Below are positions 26,933 to 35,741 of a stretch of DNA of 64,000 bases, in pieces. Position numbers and translations under genes: made by a program. Within the stretch, counting starts at the first letter, position 1, and the number at the start of each line of letters is the position of its first letter. The DNA is from Paraburkholderia sp. GTDB lineage: Bacteria; Pseudomonadota; Gammaproteobacteria; Burkholderiales; Burkholderiaceae. A model generated the notes under the pieces. That model was not told the DNA's origin, searched no databases, and saw nothing but the letters and a program-made list of their open reading frames with translations. The DNA lies in contig SCRN01000012.1 of the NCBI GenBank assembly GCA_004322045.1, positions 32,208 to 96,207 of the forward strand, read 5' to 3'.

Positions 26933-28312
26933 TTAGCAAGATCGAGCGGCCGCCGATTGACCTGGATCAACGCGCTGATAAGGGAAGGAAACCTGCACGC
27001 GCAGCCCGCCCAGCTCGCTCGATCGCCCCACGTCGATCGCGGCGCCGTGCGCGCTCGCGATGCGCCGCACGATGGACCAACCCAGACCGCTCCCCGTTTG
27101 CGTGTTGTCCCGGCCGCGAAAGAAGCGCTCGCCCAAGCGGTTCGATTCATCAGGAGATAGGCCGGCGCCGCCGTCTTCCACCCTCGCCACGGCGCGTCCG
27201 TTTCGGCTGGACACGGACACCACGATGCGCGAGCGCGCGGGACTGTAGCGCACGGCATTGTCGACGAGATTGCGGAGCAGCAATGCGAGCAAGGTCTCGT
27301 TACCGAATATCGGGCAAGGTTCGGCCGCATCGAGCTCGAGCTGCTGCCGTTTCTCGATCGAACGCGGAGCAAAATCGGCCACCACCTGCCGCGCGACGCT
27401 CGCGAGGTCGACTCCGGCGCGCTCCGTCAGCGTTCCCGCTTCGAGCCGCGAAAGCAGCAAGAGCTGGTCGACCAAATGGGCCGCACGATCGCAACCTTCG
27501 AGCACGCCGCGCAGCGCATGGTCGCGCAATTGCGCATCATGTTCGGCCAGCGCGACCTGCGCCTGTGCTTTGACGGCTGCAATGGGCGTGCGTAATTCAT
27601 GCGCGGCATCGGCCGTGAAGCGACGCTCGGAGTCGAGCACGTCTCGGATCCGATCGAACAGCCGGTTCAGCGCGTCGAGCATCGGCTGCATTTCCTGCGG
27701 CGCACGCATCATGCGGATGGGATCGAGCGCATGCGGATCGCGCCGCGCGAGCGAGCGCCCAAGGTCTCGCAACGGCGCCGCGCCGCGCCGCACCGCCCAC
27801 CACGTAGCGAGCGCGAGGATCGGCAAGGCGCCACCCATGGGCCAGAAGGCGCTGCGCAAGACGGCCATCAGGATGGAGGTGCGCGCGGCCACCTGTTCGC
27901 CTACGTAGACTTGCACATCGTGCTGCGCGCCCGGCGTTGCGAACACTCGCCACGCCTTGCCGTCGATTTGCACCGTCCAAAAGCCACTCGCGCGGTCGCG
28001 CTCGGCTGGGGCCATCGGCTGCGCCGGCGCATTGGCCGAATGAATTCCCAAGTGGCCTCGATGAAAAACCTGGAACACCACGCGCGGCGCATACGGATGC
28101 AAGACCGGCGCATCGAGCGCCTCGTCTTCGGCTTCCGCTTGGGACTGCTGCATCACGAGCAAAGCCGCAGCCTGCGCGAGGTGGCTGTCGAGCAGTTGAT
28201 CGATTTCCCGTTGGGCGTCGCGCCACGTGAGCGCGGTCGCCGCCAGCCATACCACCGCGACGACGGCGGTCACGAGCACCAACAAGCGGCCCTGCAGCGA
28301 ACGCGGCAGCAT
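26933..28312 (-). CDS. Sensor histidine kinase, QseC type
   Basis: The 459-residue inner-membrane kinase has two hydrophobic segments (about 10-30 and 155-178) enclosing a periplasmic sensor of about 125 residues. A HAMP-like linker follows, then the dimerisation domain with the phospho-acceptor histidine in [14 protein letters not shown] (about residue 243) and the ATPase motifs [17 protein letters not shown] and GSGLGWSIV. Its start overlaps the regulator stop as TAATG, showing translational coupling. It is QseC/TctE-like in layout; the stimulus is unknown, but its operon carries heme proteins and an exporter. Confidence 0.92.
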   Translation of the reverse strand: MLPRSLQGRLLVLVTAVVAVVWLAATALTWRDAQREIDQLLDSHLAQAAALLVMQQSQAEAEDEALDAPVLHPYAPRVVFQVFHRGHLGIHSANAPAQPMAPAERDRASGFWTVQIDGKAWRVFATPGAQHDVQVYVGEQVAARTSILMAVLRSAFWPMGGALPILALATWWAVRRGAAPLRDLGRSLARRDPHALDPIRMMRAPQEMQPMLDALNRLFDRIRDVLDSERRFTADAAHELRTPIAAVKAQAQVALAEHDAQLRDHALRGVLEGCDRAAHLVDQLLLLSRLEAGTLTERAGVDLASVARQVVADFAPRSIEKRQQLELDAAEPCPIFGNETLLALLLRNLVDNAVRYSPARSRIVVSVSSRNGRAVARVEDGGAGLSPDESNRLGERFFRGRDNTQTGSGLGWSIVRRIASAHGAAIDVGRSSELGGLRVQVSFPYQRVDPGQSAAARSC

Positions 28313-28986
28313 TACGGGTCGCGCACCGGTTCGCGCAGCAGCACATAGCCGACTCCGCGCACGGTCCGGATCAAATCGCTGCCCAGCTTGGTGCGCAAGC
28401 GATGGATATGCACCTCCACGGCGTTGCTTTCCACTTCTTGGCCCCAGCTATACAGATGCTGCTCGATTTGCTCGCGCGTCAGGACGCGGCCCGCGTTCAA
28501 CATCAGCACATGCAGCAAATCGAATTCGCGCGCCGCAAGCATAACGGGCGAACCGTCCGCATATACCGCGCGCGACGCCGGCTCGAGCACGACGTGCTGC
28601 GCCTGCAGCCGCTCGCTCGGGCGGCCGTGCGAGCGCCGCACCAGCGCCCGCAACCGCGCGCCGAGCTCATGCAAATCGACAGGCTTGACGACGTAATCGT
28701 CGGCCCCGACATCCAACCCCCGGATCCGATCGGGCACGGCATCGCGTGCGGTCAGCACGAGAATCGGCAACGCCACGCCCGCCCGTCGAACGCGACGCAG
28801 CACGTCGATCCCATCCATGCGCGGCAGTCCCAAATCGAGGACGGCGGCCGCATAGGGTTGCGCACGCAACTCCTTCTCGGCGGCCTCGCCGTCTCGAACC
28901 CAATCGACTTGAAAGCCTTGTTGCTTCAATCCGGCGCGTACGCCGTCTCCGAGCAAGGGGTCGTCTTCGACGAGCAAGATGCGCAT
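28312..28986 (-). CDS. Response regulator, QseB/PmrA (OmpR) type
   Basis: This 224-residue regulator has a receiver domain with the acidic pair in VEDD (residues 6-9), the phospho-acceptor Asp51 in VLDLGLP, the conserved Thr of LTARD and Lys of VKPVDLHE. It ends in an OmpR-type winged helix with SNAVEVHIHRLRTKLG and TVRGVGYVL. The sequence is characteristic of the QseB/PmrA branch, which binds TTAAG-type direct repeats. One such repeat lies in front of the first gene of this operon (30709-30725), so autoregulation of the whole unit is likely. It begins 24 bases after the cytochrome b gene. Confidence 0.93.
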   Translation of the reverse strand: MRILLVEDDPLLGDGVRAGLKQQGFQVDWVRDGEAAEKELRAQPYAAAVLDLGLPRMDGIDVLRRVRRAGVALPILVLTARDAVPDRIRGLDVGADDYVVKPVDLHELGARLRALVRRSHGRPSERLQAQHVVLEPASRAVYADGSPVMLAAREFDLLHVLMLNAGRVLTREQIEQHLYSWGQEVESNAVEVHIHRLRTKLGSDLIRTVRGVGYVLLREPVRDP

Positions 28987-29010
28987 GGCTTCGGATCTCG
29001 TCGGTGTCGC

Positions 29011-29742
29011 TCAATCGTCCTTGTCGCCGGCCTGCGTATCGGCGCCTGCTCCCGCTGCGTGGCCGGCGGCCGGCGCCACAGGCGCCGTGCGCCATTGCGC
29101 CCACCAACCACCGAGCACCGCCGCCATCAGCAGGGCCGCGATCGCCCAGCGCGCACGGCGGATGCCTTCATCGGCTTGTCCCGATTTGCGCCCCGTAATC
29201 ATCGCGGTGATCAGATTCTCGCGATGCATCAGGCTGCTCGCCAACACCGCTACGACGTGAAGGACAACCAGCGCGAGCAGCGCGTTGGCGGCGCCTTCGT
29301 GAAGCTCCTCGAGCCACTCGCCACCAGTGCCGTTATAGCTCGCCCAGCCGGTAACGCCGACGGCGACCGTCGCCAGCAGCATGGCGAGAATGGCGACCGC
29401 GCCCGCGGGATTGTGGCCCACATGATGCTCCGGGCTCCCTTTCACGAGGCCCGTCAAATATCGGGCGACGGCGGCGGGCGCGCGCACGAACTCCGCGAAA
29501 CGCGCATAGCGCGTCCCAACCAGGCCCCACACGATCCGAAAACCGACGAGCCCGAGCATCGTGTAGCCGAGCGTGACATGCAGCAGCCGCCATCGCTCGC
29601 TCTCCGCAGTCAGCCAAGCGCCGACGAACGACGCCACCATGAGCCAATGGAACACGCGCACCGGCGCGTCCCACACGAGAATGCGGACCGTGCCGGCTGG
29701 CCGCGTTTGACTGTCAGCGCGGGATGCGGATGTATCGTTCAT
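29011..29742 (-). CDS. Cytochrome b561-type membrane cytochrome
   Basis: The 243-residue protein has four main hydrophobic segments of the bacterial cytochrome b561 type, with a likely fifth near residue 205. Heme-ligand histidines are expected in PVRVFHWLM, LLHVTLGY, LEELHEGAAN and VVLHVVAV. It would pass electrons between the quinone pool and periplasmic hemes. The ATG at 29742 has GAGGAAAC upstream and overlaps the end of the diheme cytochrome gene by 29 bases. In other proteobacteria SHP and diheme cytochrome c genes are accompanied by such a b-type cytochrome, matching this gene order. Confidence 0.87.
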   Translation of the reverse strand: MNDTSASRADSQTRPAGTVRILVWDAPVRVFHWLMVASFVGAWLTAESERWRLLHVTLGYTMLGLVGFRIVWGLVGTRYARFAEFVRAPAAVARYLTGLVKGSPEHHVGHNPAGAVAILAMLLATVAVGVTGWASYNGTGGEWLEELHEGAANALLALVVLHVVAVLASSLMHRENLITAMITGRKSGQADEGIRRARWAIAALLMAAVLGGWWAQWRTAPVAPAAGHAAGAGADTQAGDKDD

Positions 29743-30199
29743 CGAAGTTTCCTCGATCAGCTTGGGTATGGCAGGCAATGCAGTTCGAAGCGCTTTTCAC
29801 GGCGGGTAGCCGCCAGGCCGATGCCGGGACCTCGTCGTGCTCGGCGATGAACCACCGCGAGCGCGTGATGCGATCTTGCGGCGGCGCGCTCGCTGCGCCC
29901 CCGCCTTTCGCCGCATGTGCGGTAAGCCAGCCCTCTAGCTCCTTCACGGACGCCGCATCGAGCGATGCATTCTGGCCGAAGTGATGGTCCAGATCGCTCA
30001 AGATGCGCCGCCATGATTCGGCGGGGAGCATGCCGGGCGGATACGCAATGTGACAGGCCGCGCACTCCTGCCGGTACTTGGGCAACAACGGTGTGGCGCT
30101 GGTCTGTCGCTCCTCTTCTCCGGCGGCAACGCTCGTGAACGCTAGCCAGAAGAGCGCAGCAAGCGCGGATGCAGTGGCGACGCGGCGGCGGGTAGTCAT
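29714..30199 (-). CDS. Diheme cytochrome c (DHC)
   Basis: The 161-residue exported protein has a signal peptide (hydrophobic core about residues 9-22) and two heme c sites, CAACH near residue 47 and CIACH near residue 141. The spacing and size match the DHC family first described in Rhodobacter sphaeroides, the electron donor to the oxygen-binding heme protein SHP. An upstream in-frame start at 30274 would give an implausible leader. It is 50 bases after the SHP-like gene and overlaps the cytochrome b gene. Confidence 0.85.
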   Translation of the reverse strand: MTTRRRVATASALAALFWLAFTSVAAGEEERQTSATPLLPKYRQECAACHIAYPPGMLPAESWRRILSDLDHHFGQNASLDAASVKELEGWLTAHAAKGGGAASAPPQDRITRSRWFIAEHDEVPASAWRLPAVKSASNCIACHTQADRGNFDERYIRIPR

Positions 30200-30249
30200 G
30201 AGTCGGGTCCTCGCTATCAAGTCCGTGAAGTCTGTGTCCCCTGGGCGCG

Positions 30250-30666
30250 CTATCGCTTGAGCGTCATCAGCCAACTAAGGATGTCGGCCTTCTCCGACGC
30301 GCTGCATTCGCGCCCCACCACATCCCCGCAGTTGCGGCGGAACCACTTTTCGGTTTTAGCGGCATCCGTAAAGCGCTCCGGATTGAACGCCGGTGCAAGC
30401 GGCGCAATCGTTTTGCCGGTCGCTGCATGCTGCCCGTTGCCGGTTGGCGTCGCGCCGTGGCACGTCGCGCAGGCCCACTCGCGCCCATGCCGCGTCGTAA
30501 AGAAAGCCTGACCGCGCGCAGGCGAAGGCGCTGCGCCGGCCTTTGCGGCGTAATCGCTCAACGCTTGCGCGGGCGTTTGCGCACGGGCGGGCGAGACCGC
30601 ATAGACAGCGACCATGCCGGCCACGCATAGCAGCCGAGCCATGTTCGAGCGAGCTGAAGCGGACAT
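30250..30666 (-). CDS. SHP-like monoheme cytochrome c (DUF1924)
   Basis: This 138-residue exported cytochrome has a signal peptide (cleaved near ARAQ) and one heme c site, CATCH. The layout, ending in a WFRRNC-x8-C disulphide pair and ADILSWLMTL, fits the SHP (sphaeroides heme protein, DUF1924) family, whose high-spin heme uses an unusual asparagine ligand and binds oxygen and nitric oxide. GGGAGA precedes the ATG. It is the first gene of the operon, with a QseB/PmrA-like box and a TATAGA element upstream. Its biological substrate is not known. Confidence 0.85.
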   Translation of the reverse strand: MSASARSNMARLLCVAGMVAVYAVSPARAQTPAQALSDYAAKAGAAPSPARGQAFFTTRHGREWACATCHGATPTGNGQHAATGKTIAPLAPAFNPERFTDAAKTEKWFRRNCGDVVGRECSASEKADILSWLMTLKR

Positions 30667-30708
30667 CGTTGATCTCCCAATTCATGCTCTATATGTTCGG
30701 GCCACTTC

Positions 30709-30725
30709 CTTACCGGATTCTTAAC
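30709..30725 (-). promoter_or_regulatory. QseB/PmrA-like direct repeat upstream of SHP operon
   Basis: On the minus strand GTTAAG-AATCC-GGTAAG is a direct repeat with the 11-bp period used by QseB/PmrA regulators. Fifteen bases further on is TATAGA, a plausible -10 element, and the SHP start codon is 43 bases from the box. The operon encodes a regulator of this family. Confidence 0.55.
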
Positions 30726-30768
30726 ACTCGCCACTCGCGCCACACCCATCGCCGCGCTAACAATGGCG

Positions 30769-31836
30769 TCAATCCGATGACGAATCCCCCGCCGCCGTAT
30801 CGAGATCCGCCAGCCATTCGCGCCATACCGCCAGCAACGTCGCAATCACGAAAGGACCGATGAAGATGCCGATGAGACCGAATGCCAGCACGCCGCCCAC
30901 GATGCCGAAGATCACGAGCAGGAACGGCATATGGCCCGAGCTGCTGATGACGAACGGACGAATGACGTTGTCGATCCAACTGACAGCCAGCGCACCCCAC
31001 AGCAGCAGGCCGACGCCGGGCCATAAATGGCCGCCGACGATCAAGGCAATCCCCGCCGGCGCCCATACGAGCGGCGTGCCGAACGGCAACAGCGCGGCCA
31101 CGGCGGTCAGCATCGCGAGCAGCAAGGGAGCGGCGACGCCGGCCGCCCAGTACCCGATGCCTGCAAGCGACCCTTGCGCCGCAGCGGTCAACACGATGCC
31201 TTGCACCACGGAACGACACACATCGCCGATAGCGGAGAGATAGGCGTCCAGGCGTTCGCCCAGATACGGCCTCAGCGAGCGCCTTACCTGATCGAGCACC
31301 GTCTCGCCGTCGCGATAGGCGAAAAACAACGTCAGGAGCGCGAAGCCGAACTTGACGACGTTGCGCCCCAAGCCGCCCGCAAACCGCGCCGCATCGCCGA
31401 TCCAGCGGTTGCCCCACTGCGTCAGTTGCGCGCGCAATAACGACGGCTCGTGCACGATCTCGTCCATCCAGGCTTGCAGCCACGCGCCTACCCATGGCAC
31501 TGACGCCACCGAGCGCGGCAACGAATCGTGCGCGTTCGCAAACCACGCCGCCATTTGCTTGAAAAACGAGACGGTCTCCCGCATGAGCGGCATCGTCAGC
31601 AGCAGCATAGGAACGACCAAGCCGAGCGTGACGATCAACGTCATGACCAACGCCGAAAGCGATCGCCGGTTGCCGGTCACGCTACGCACCCCTTCGAATG
31701 CCGGCCAAGTCACGTAGGCGATGATGAAAGCCCACGCCACGGGGATCAGGAACGGCCGCAGGACGACGACGCCCAGCGTGAGGAGCCCGGTGAGAAGCAG
31801 CGCATGCACGGCGCGCTTGCCGAACGGTGTGGTCAT
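30769..31836 (-). CDS. AI-2E (UPF0118/PerM) family membrane protein
   Basis: The 355-residue protein has paired N-terminal hydrophobic segments (residues 12-55), a central amphipathic region and four to five C-terminal hydrophobic segments, with the conserved FGTPLVWAPAGI and SWIDNVIRPFVIS stretches of the AI-2E family. Members include putative autoinducer exporters and Na+/H+ antiporters, so the substrate cannot be inferred. The ATG at 31836 overlaps the stop of the upstream P-type ATPase as ATGA, showing that the two are co-translated. Confidence 0.9.
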   Translation of the reverse strand: MTTPFGKRAVHALLLTGLLTLGVVVLRPFLIPVAWAFIIAYVTWPAFEGVRSVTGNRRSLSALVMTLIVTLGLVVPMLLLTMPLMRETVSFFKQMAAWFANAHDSLPRSVASVPWVGAWLQAWMDEIVHEPSLLRAQLTQWGNRWIGDAARFAGGLGRNVVKFGFALLTLFFAYRDGETVLDQVRRSLRPYLGERLDAYLSAIGDVCRSVVQGIVLTAAAQGSLAGIGYWAAGVAAPLLLAMLTAVAALLPFGTPLVWAPAGIALIVGGHLWPGVGLLLWGALAVSWIDNVIRPFVISSSGHMPFLLVIFGIVGGVLAFGLIGIFIGPFVIATLLAVWREWLADLDTAAGDSSSD

Positions 31837-34529
31837 GTCGGCCTCGAGCCCTTTGCGTGCTTCGCTGCGCCAAGGCGATCGCGCATCGCGCCAAGAGTCA
31901 GATGATGGCGAATCAGATATTTCTCGCCCTCCACGAGGAGGAAGACCACCGCCGACATGGCCAGGCAAACCGCGAGCTCGGCCGGATCGAGCGGGCTCGT
32001 TCGCAGGGCGGTATTGAACACCGGAACGTAGATCGCCGCGAATTGGCAGACGATCGTCAGTGCGATCGCGCCGAGCAAAGGCAAGTTCGAAGTCAGCCCT
32101 TGCGCGAAGAGCGACTCACGCTCGGAACGCACGGCAAGCACGTGGCCGAGTTGCGAAAAGGTCAACACCATGAAGGTCATCGTCTGCCACGCGGCATGAC
32201 CATAGCGCAGCGCCCAGGCTTGCACGAACAGCGTGACGGCCGCCATGGCCAAGCCGCCCAGCACAATGTGCCACCACATGCCGTGCGCGAACACACTCTC
32301 GCGTGCGGACCGAGGGGGCTCTTGCATGATTGTCGGCTCGCCGGGCTCGGCCGCCAACGCGAGGCCGGGCAAGCCGTCGGTGAGAAGGTTGATCCAGAGG
32401 ATGTGGATCGGCAGCAGCGGCGCGGGCAGACCCAAAAACGGTGCCGCGGCAATCACCCACAGCTCGGCCGAATTGCAGGTCAGCACGTACCGCATGAACT
32501 TGCGGATGTTTTCGTAAATGCGCCTGCCTTCTTCGACGGCTGCGACGATCGTCGCAAAGTTGTCGTCGAGCAAAACCAAACTCGCCGCCTCGCGCGCCAC
32601 ATCGGTGCCCGCTTTCCCCATCGCTACGCCGATGTCGGCATGCGCAAGCGCAGGCGCGTCGTTCACACCATCGCCCGTCATGGCAACGTAGCGGCCACGC
32701 GCCTGAATTGCTTGCACAATGCGGATCTTTTGCGCAGGATCCAGCCGCGCGAATACCTTCACATGATCGATGCGGCGCGTGAGCGCATCGTCCGTGAGCG
32801 TGGCGAGCTCGCGCCCGGTCATCACCGTATCGCCTTCCTCCAGCATACCGAGCGAACGCGCGATGGAGCGAGCCGTCGCCGGATGATCCCCCGTCACCAT
32901 GACCGTCGTAATGCCGGCTGCGCGGCATGTCGCGACGGCCGCGGCCACCCCGTCGCGCAGCGGATCATGCATGCCGATGAAACCGAGCAACGTCAGGCCG
33001 GCTTCCACGGCGTCCGCGCGAGTGCCCTGCGCAGGCAGCGCCGGCCATGCGCGACGCGCAACGGCAAGCACTCTCAGTCCATCGACTGCCATCGCTTCGG
33101 CCGTGGCGAGTAATGCGCTTCGGTCCAGTTGGCCGAATTCATCATCATCGTAGCCGTCGCGCGCCACAGCGGTGCAACGTTCGATGACCGCCTCCGGCGC
33201 GCCCTTCGTATAGGCGACGAACCCGCTCCCCGCCCGATGTATCGTCGTCATGCGCTTGCGGTCCGAGTCGAAGGCAAACTCCATGCAGCGCGGCATCGTT
33301 TGCTCCAATTCGCGTCGGTGCAGGCCCGCGTCGGCGGCTACCCGCGACAGCGCGACCTCGGTCGGATCGCCCATGGGCTCGCCGCCTTCGCCCAACACCG
33401 CATCGTTGCTCAACGCGGCCGCTTCCAACAATTGCCTAACCACCGCGCCGTGCGGCGCAGCTTGCACCGGCACCGGCACCCGCACGGCCCCGCTTGGGGC
33501 CAACTGCGCGACACGCATTTGATTGCACGTCAGCGTTCCCGTTTTATCGGTGCAGATACAGCCCACCGACCCGAGCGTCTCCACCGCGGGCAGCCTGCGC
33601 ACGAGCGCGTTGCGCCGCGCCATGTTGCGACCGCCGAGGGCAAGCATGACCGTCACGACCGCGGGCAGCGCTTCGGGGATAGCGGCCACGGCAAGGCTCG
33701 CAGCCATGAGCAGCATCGGCAGCAGCGCTTCGCCGCGCAGCACACCCGCCAGGAAGATGACCGCGCACACACCCAGCACACCTATCGCGAGCTGTCGGCC
33801 AAATACAGCGAGACGTCGCTGCAGCGGGGTGGCGGCGGGCGAGCCCTGATCGAGCAGCGCGGCAATGCGCCCGAATTCCGTGTCCATACCGGTCGCCACC
33901 ACGATGCCCCGTGCGCGCCCGTATGTGACGACAGTGCCCATGAAAGCCATGTTGGTCTGGTCCGCTATGGTCAATGCAACATCGCCCAACGCGGCCACGT
34001 TCTTTTCGACGGGAATCGCTTCCCCCGTCAGCGCTGCTTCGTTGACTTTCAATTGCGGCGCTTCGACGAGCCGCAGATCCGCCGGGACCATGCCGCCGGC
34101 TTCCAGCAACACGATGTCGCCCGGCACGAGTAACGCGGCCTCGATCGTCGAGCGGCGCGCGCCGCGAACGACCGTCGCTCGACGTGCGCTGAGGCGCTTG
34201 AGCTCGACCATCGCGCGGTCGGCGCGAAAGTCCTGGACGAAGCCGATGCTCGCGTTGAGCACGACGATCGCGGCAATGACCAAGAGGTCTTCGATGTCGC
34301 CGAGCAACCCCGAGACGACCGCGACGGCAAGGAGCACGAGAATCGAGAAGTCGCGAAACTGCGCGGCGAACATCGCCATGACGCTGCGCCGGTCGGCTTC
34401 GGCGATCTCATTGCGCCCATAGCGTTCTAGACGACGCAACGCTTCGCCGCTATCCAGACCCTGTTCGGCGTCGGACGCAATCGATTGCGCAACCGCCTGC
34501 GCAGTTTGGGTGTGCCATGAGCCTTTCAT
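31833..34529 (-). CDS. P2-type cation-transporting ATPase (Ca2+-ATPase-like)
   Basis: The 898-residue pump has the P2 layout: an N-terminal cation-ATPase domain (TQTAQAVAQSIASDAEQGL), the actuator loop LTGEA, the membrane motif IPEALPAVV, the phosphorylation site CTDKTGTLTCNQM and the hinge TGDGVNDAPAL. PEALP and NSAELWVIAAAP in the later membrane segments are typical of bacterial SERCA/PMCA-like calcium or manganese pumps, but the ion is unproven. I prefer the ATG at 34529; a GTG at 34544 adds five residues. A perfect FNR-type box lies 91 bases upstream, shared with divergent rpfF. Confidence 0.9.
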   Translation of the reverse strand: MKGSWHTQTAQAVAQSIASDAEQGLDSGEALRRLERYGRNEIAEADRRSVMAMFAAQFRDFSILVLLAVAVVSGLLGDIEDLLVIAAIVVLNASIGFVQDFRADRAMVELKRLSARRATVVRGARRSTIEAALLVPGDIVLLEAGGMVPADLRLVEAPQLKVNEAALTGEAIPVEKNVAALGDVALTIADQTNMAFMGTVVTYGRARGIVVATGMDTEFGRIAALLDQGSPAATPLQRRLAVFGRQLAIGVLGVCAVIFLAGVLRGEALLPMLLMAASLAVAAIPEALPAVVTVMLALGGRNMARRNALVRRLPAVETLGSVGCICTDKTGTLTCNQMRVAQLAPSGAVRVPVPVQAAPHGAVVRQLLEAAALSNDAVLGEGGEPMGDPTEVALSRVAADAGLHRRELEQTMPRCMEFAFDSDRKRMTTIHRAGSGFVAYTKGAPEAVIERCTAVARDGYDDDEFGQLDRSALLATAEAMAVDGLRVLAVARRAWPALPAQGTRADAVEAGLTLLGFIGMHDPLRDGVAAAVATCRAAGITTVMVTGDHPATARSIARSLGMLEEGDTVMTGRELATLTDDALTRRIDHVKVFARLDPAQKIRIVQAIQARGRYVAMTGDGVNDAPALAHADIGVAMGKAGTDVAREAASLVLLDDNFATIVAAVEEGRRIYENIRKFMRYVLTCNSAELWVIAAAPFLGLPAPLLPIHILWINLLTDGLPGLALAAEPGEPTIMQEPPRSARESVFAHGMWWHIVLGGLAMAAVTLFVQAWALRYGHAAWQTMTFMVLTFSQLGHVLAVRSERESLFAQGLTSNLPLLGAIALTIVCQFAAIYVPVFNTALRTSPLDPAELAVCLAMSAVVFLLVEGEKYLIRHHLTLGAMRDRLGAAKHAKGSRPT

Positions 34530-34619
34530 GCAACTTTCATCCACTTTCCGAATATCTCGTCACACTACCGGCGGCGACGGCCCGCAAATGTAGGATGGCG
34601 CACCCATTGCGTCGCGCCG

Positions 34620-34633
34620 TTGATTTGCATCAA
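34620..34633. promoter_or_regulatory. Perfect FNR/ANR-type box between P2-ATPase and rpfF
   Basis: TTGATTTGCATCAA matches the FNR consensus TTGAT-N4-ATCAA at all ten positions. It lies 91 bases from the ATPase start and 180 bases from the rpfF start, so it could serve either divergent transcript. Confidence 0.72.
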
Positions 34634-34812
34634 CTGTGCACGCGTGCCGCATCTACGCGCGCTACAACACATTCCTCAAAGCAATTCTCTGCTGTTTTCC
34701 CTTCTTCGCTTCGGCCTGCGAATTCCGACGCGCTAAATTGGCGATGCCTCAAAGGGCGCACCGGCCCTTTGGGAGCAGTTCAAGCCAATATCACACACGC
34801 AAAAGGAACAAC

Positions 34813-35679
34813 ATGCGATTCGAAGTCAGCTCTGGATGCCGGCCTTTTCACGAGGCAGGCGAATTTAGCCAACTCATGGCCTACTACGAGGAAGACCGCC
34901 ACGTCATGTGGATGATGCTGCGCTCGGCGCCGAGACCCTGCTTCAACCAGCAGTTGGTGACGGACATCATTCGTTTGGCGCGCGCCGCCCGCGATTCCGG
35001 ACTCCGGTTCGATTTTTGGGTCACGGGCTCCCTCGTTCCAGAGATTTTCAATGTCGGGGGCGATCTGAACTTCTTTGTCGACGTGATTCGCAATGGAGAG
35101 CGCGACAAGCTGATGGCCTATGCGCGCTCGTGCATCGACGGCGTTTGGGAGATTTACAACGGGTTCGGCACCGACGCGATCAGCATTGCAATGATCGAAG
35201 GCAGCGCGCTCGGAGGCGGCTTCGAAGCCGCGCTGGCGCACCATTACGTGCTCGCGCAAAAGGGAACGAAACTCGGGTTTCCCGAAATTGCATTCAACCT
35301 GTTTCCAGGAATGGGGGGCTATTCGCTCGTAGCGCGCAAGTCGAACATGCGCGTAGCGGAAACGTTGATCAGCACCGGCGAATCGCGGTTCGCCGAATGG
35401 CATGCGGAACAAGGGCTCGTCGACGAAGTGTTCGAGCCGGGCCAAGCTTTGATGGCGACGAGAACATTCATCGACGTCATGCGCCCCATGCTCAACGGCA
35501 CGCGGGCGATGCTGCGCGCCCGTCAGCGCGTGCTGCCGCTCTCGCGCTCCGAGCTCATGGACATCACCGAGGACTGGGTCAACTCGGCGTTCATGCTCGA
35601 GGAGAAAGACGTCGCGTTCATGGAACGCCTCGTCGTGCTGCAGAACCGTCGCGTGTCCAAGCTCAAAGCCGTGCCCTGA
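34813..35679 (+). CDS. rpfF: Cis-2-dodecenoic acid (BDSF) synthase, RpfF
   Basis: This 288-residue crotonase-fold enzyme converts acyl-carrier-protein-bound 3-hydroxy fatty acid to the diffusible signal fatty acid and releases it. The two catalytic glutamates of RpfF are visible in GGGFEAAL and GFPEIAFNLFPGMGG, about 20 residues apart as in the family. Length equals Burkholderia RpfF. AAGGAA precedes the ATG; the open frame extends upstream without a start that fits. The convergent neighbour is rpfR, the receptor, which strongly supports the assignment. A perfect FNR box upstream suggests oxygen control of this quorum-sensing system. Confidence 0.93.
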   Translation: MRFEVSSGCRPFHEAGEFSQLMAYYEEDRHVMWMMLRSAPRPCFNQQLVTDIIRLARAARDSGLRFDFWVTGSLVPEIFNVGGDLNFFVDVIRNGERDKLMAYARSCIDGVWEIYNGFGTDAISIAMIEGSALGGGFEAALAHHYVLAQKGTKLGFPEIAFNLFPGMGGYSLVARKSNMRVAETLISTGESRFAEWHAEQGLVDEVFEPGQALMATRTFIDVMRPMLNGTRAMLRARQRVLPLSRSELMDITEDWVNSAFMLEEKDVAFMERLVVLQNRRVSKLKAVP

Positions 35680-35716
35680 GCGAGGACTCGCATCTGGCGG
35701 CCGTCACGTAGTTGGC

Positions 35717-35741
35717 AAGCTCAGGCGATGAGCCTGAGCTT
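35717..35741 (+). terminator. Rho-independent-type terminator for rpfF inside rpfR end
   Basis: AAGCTCAGGC and GCCTGAGCTT form a perfect 10-bp stem with a five-base loop, followed by CTTCTTATC. It begins 38 bases after the rpfF stop and covers the last codons of convergent rpfR. Confidence 0.65.

Noticed and set aside
26089..27573. Long plus-strand frame across the ABC ATPase and kinase genes
   Set aside because: It crosses three real minus-strand genes and has Arg/Pro/Ala-rich low-complexity sequence.
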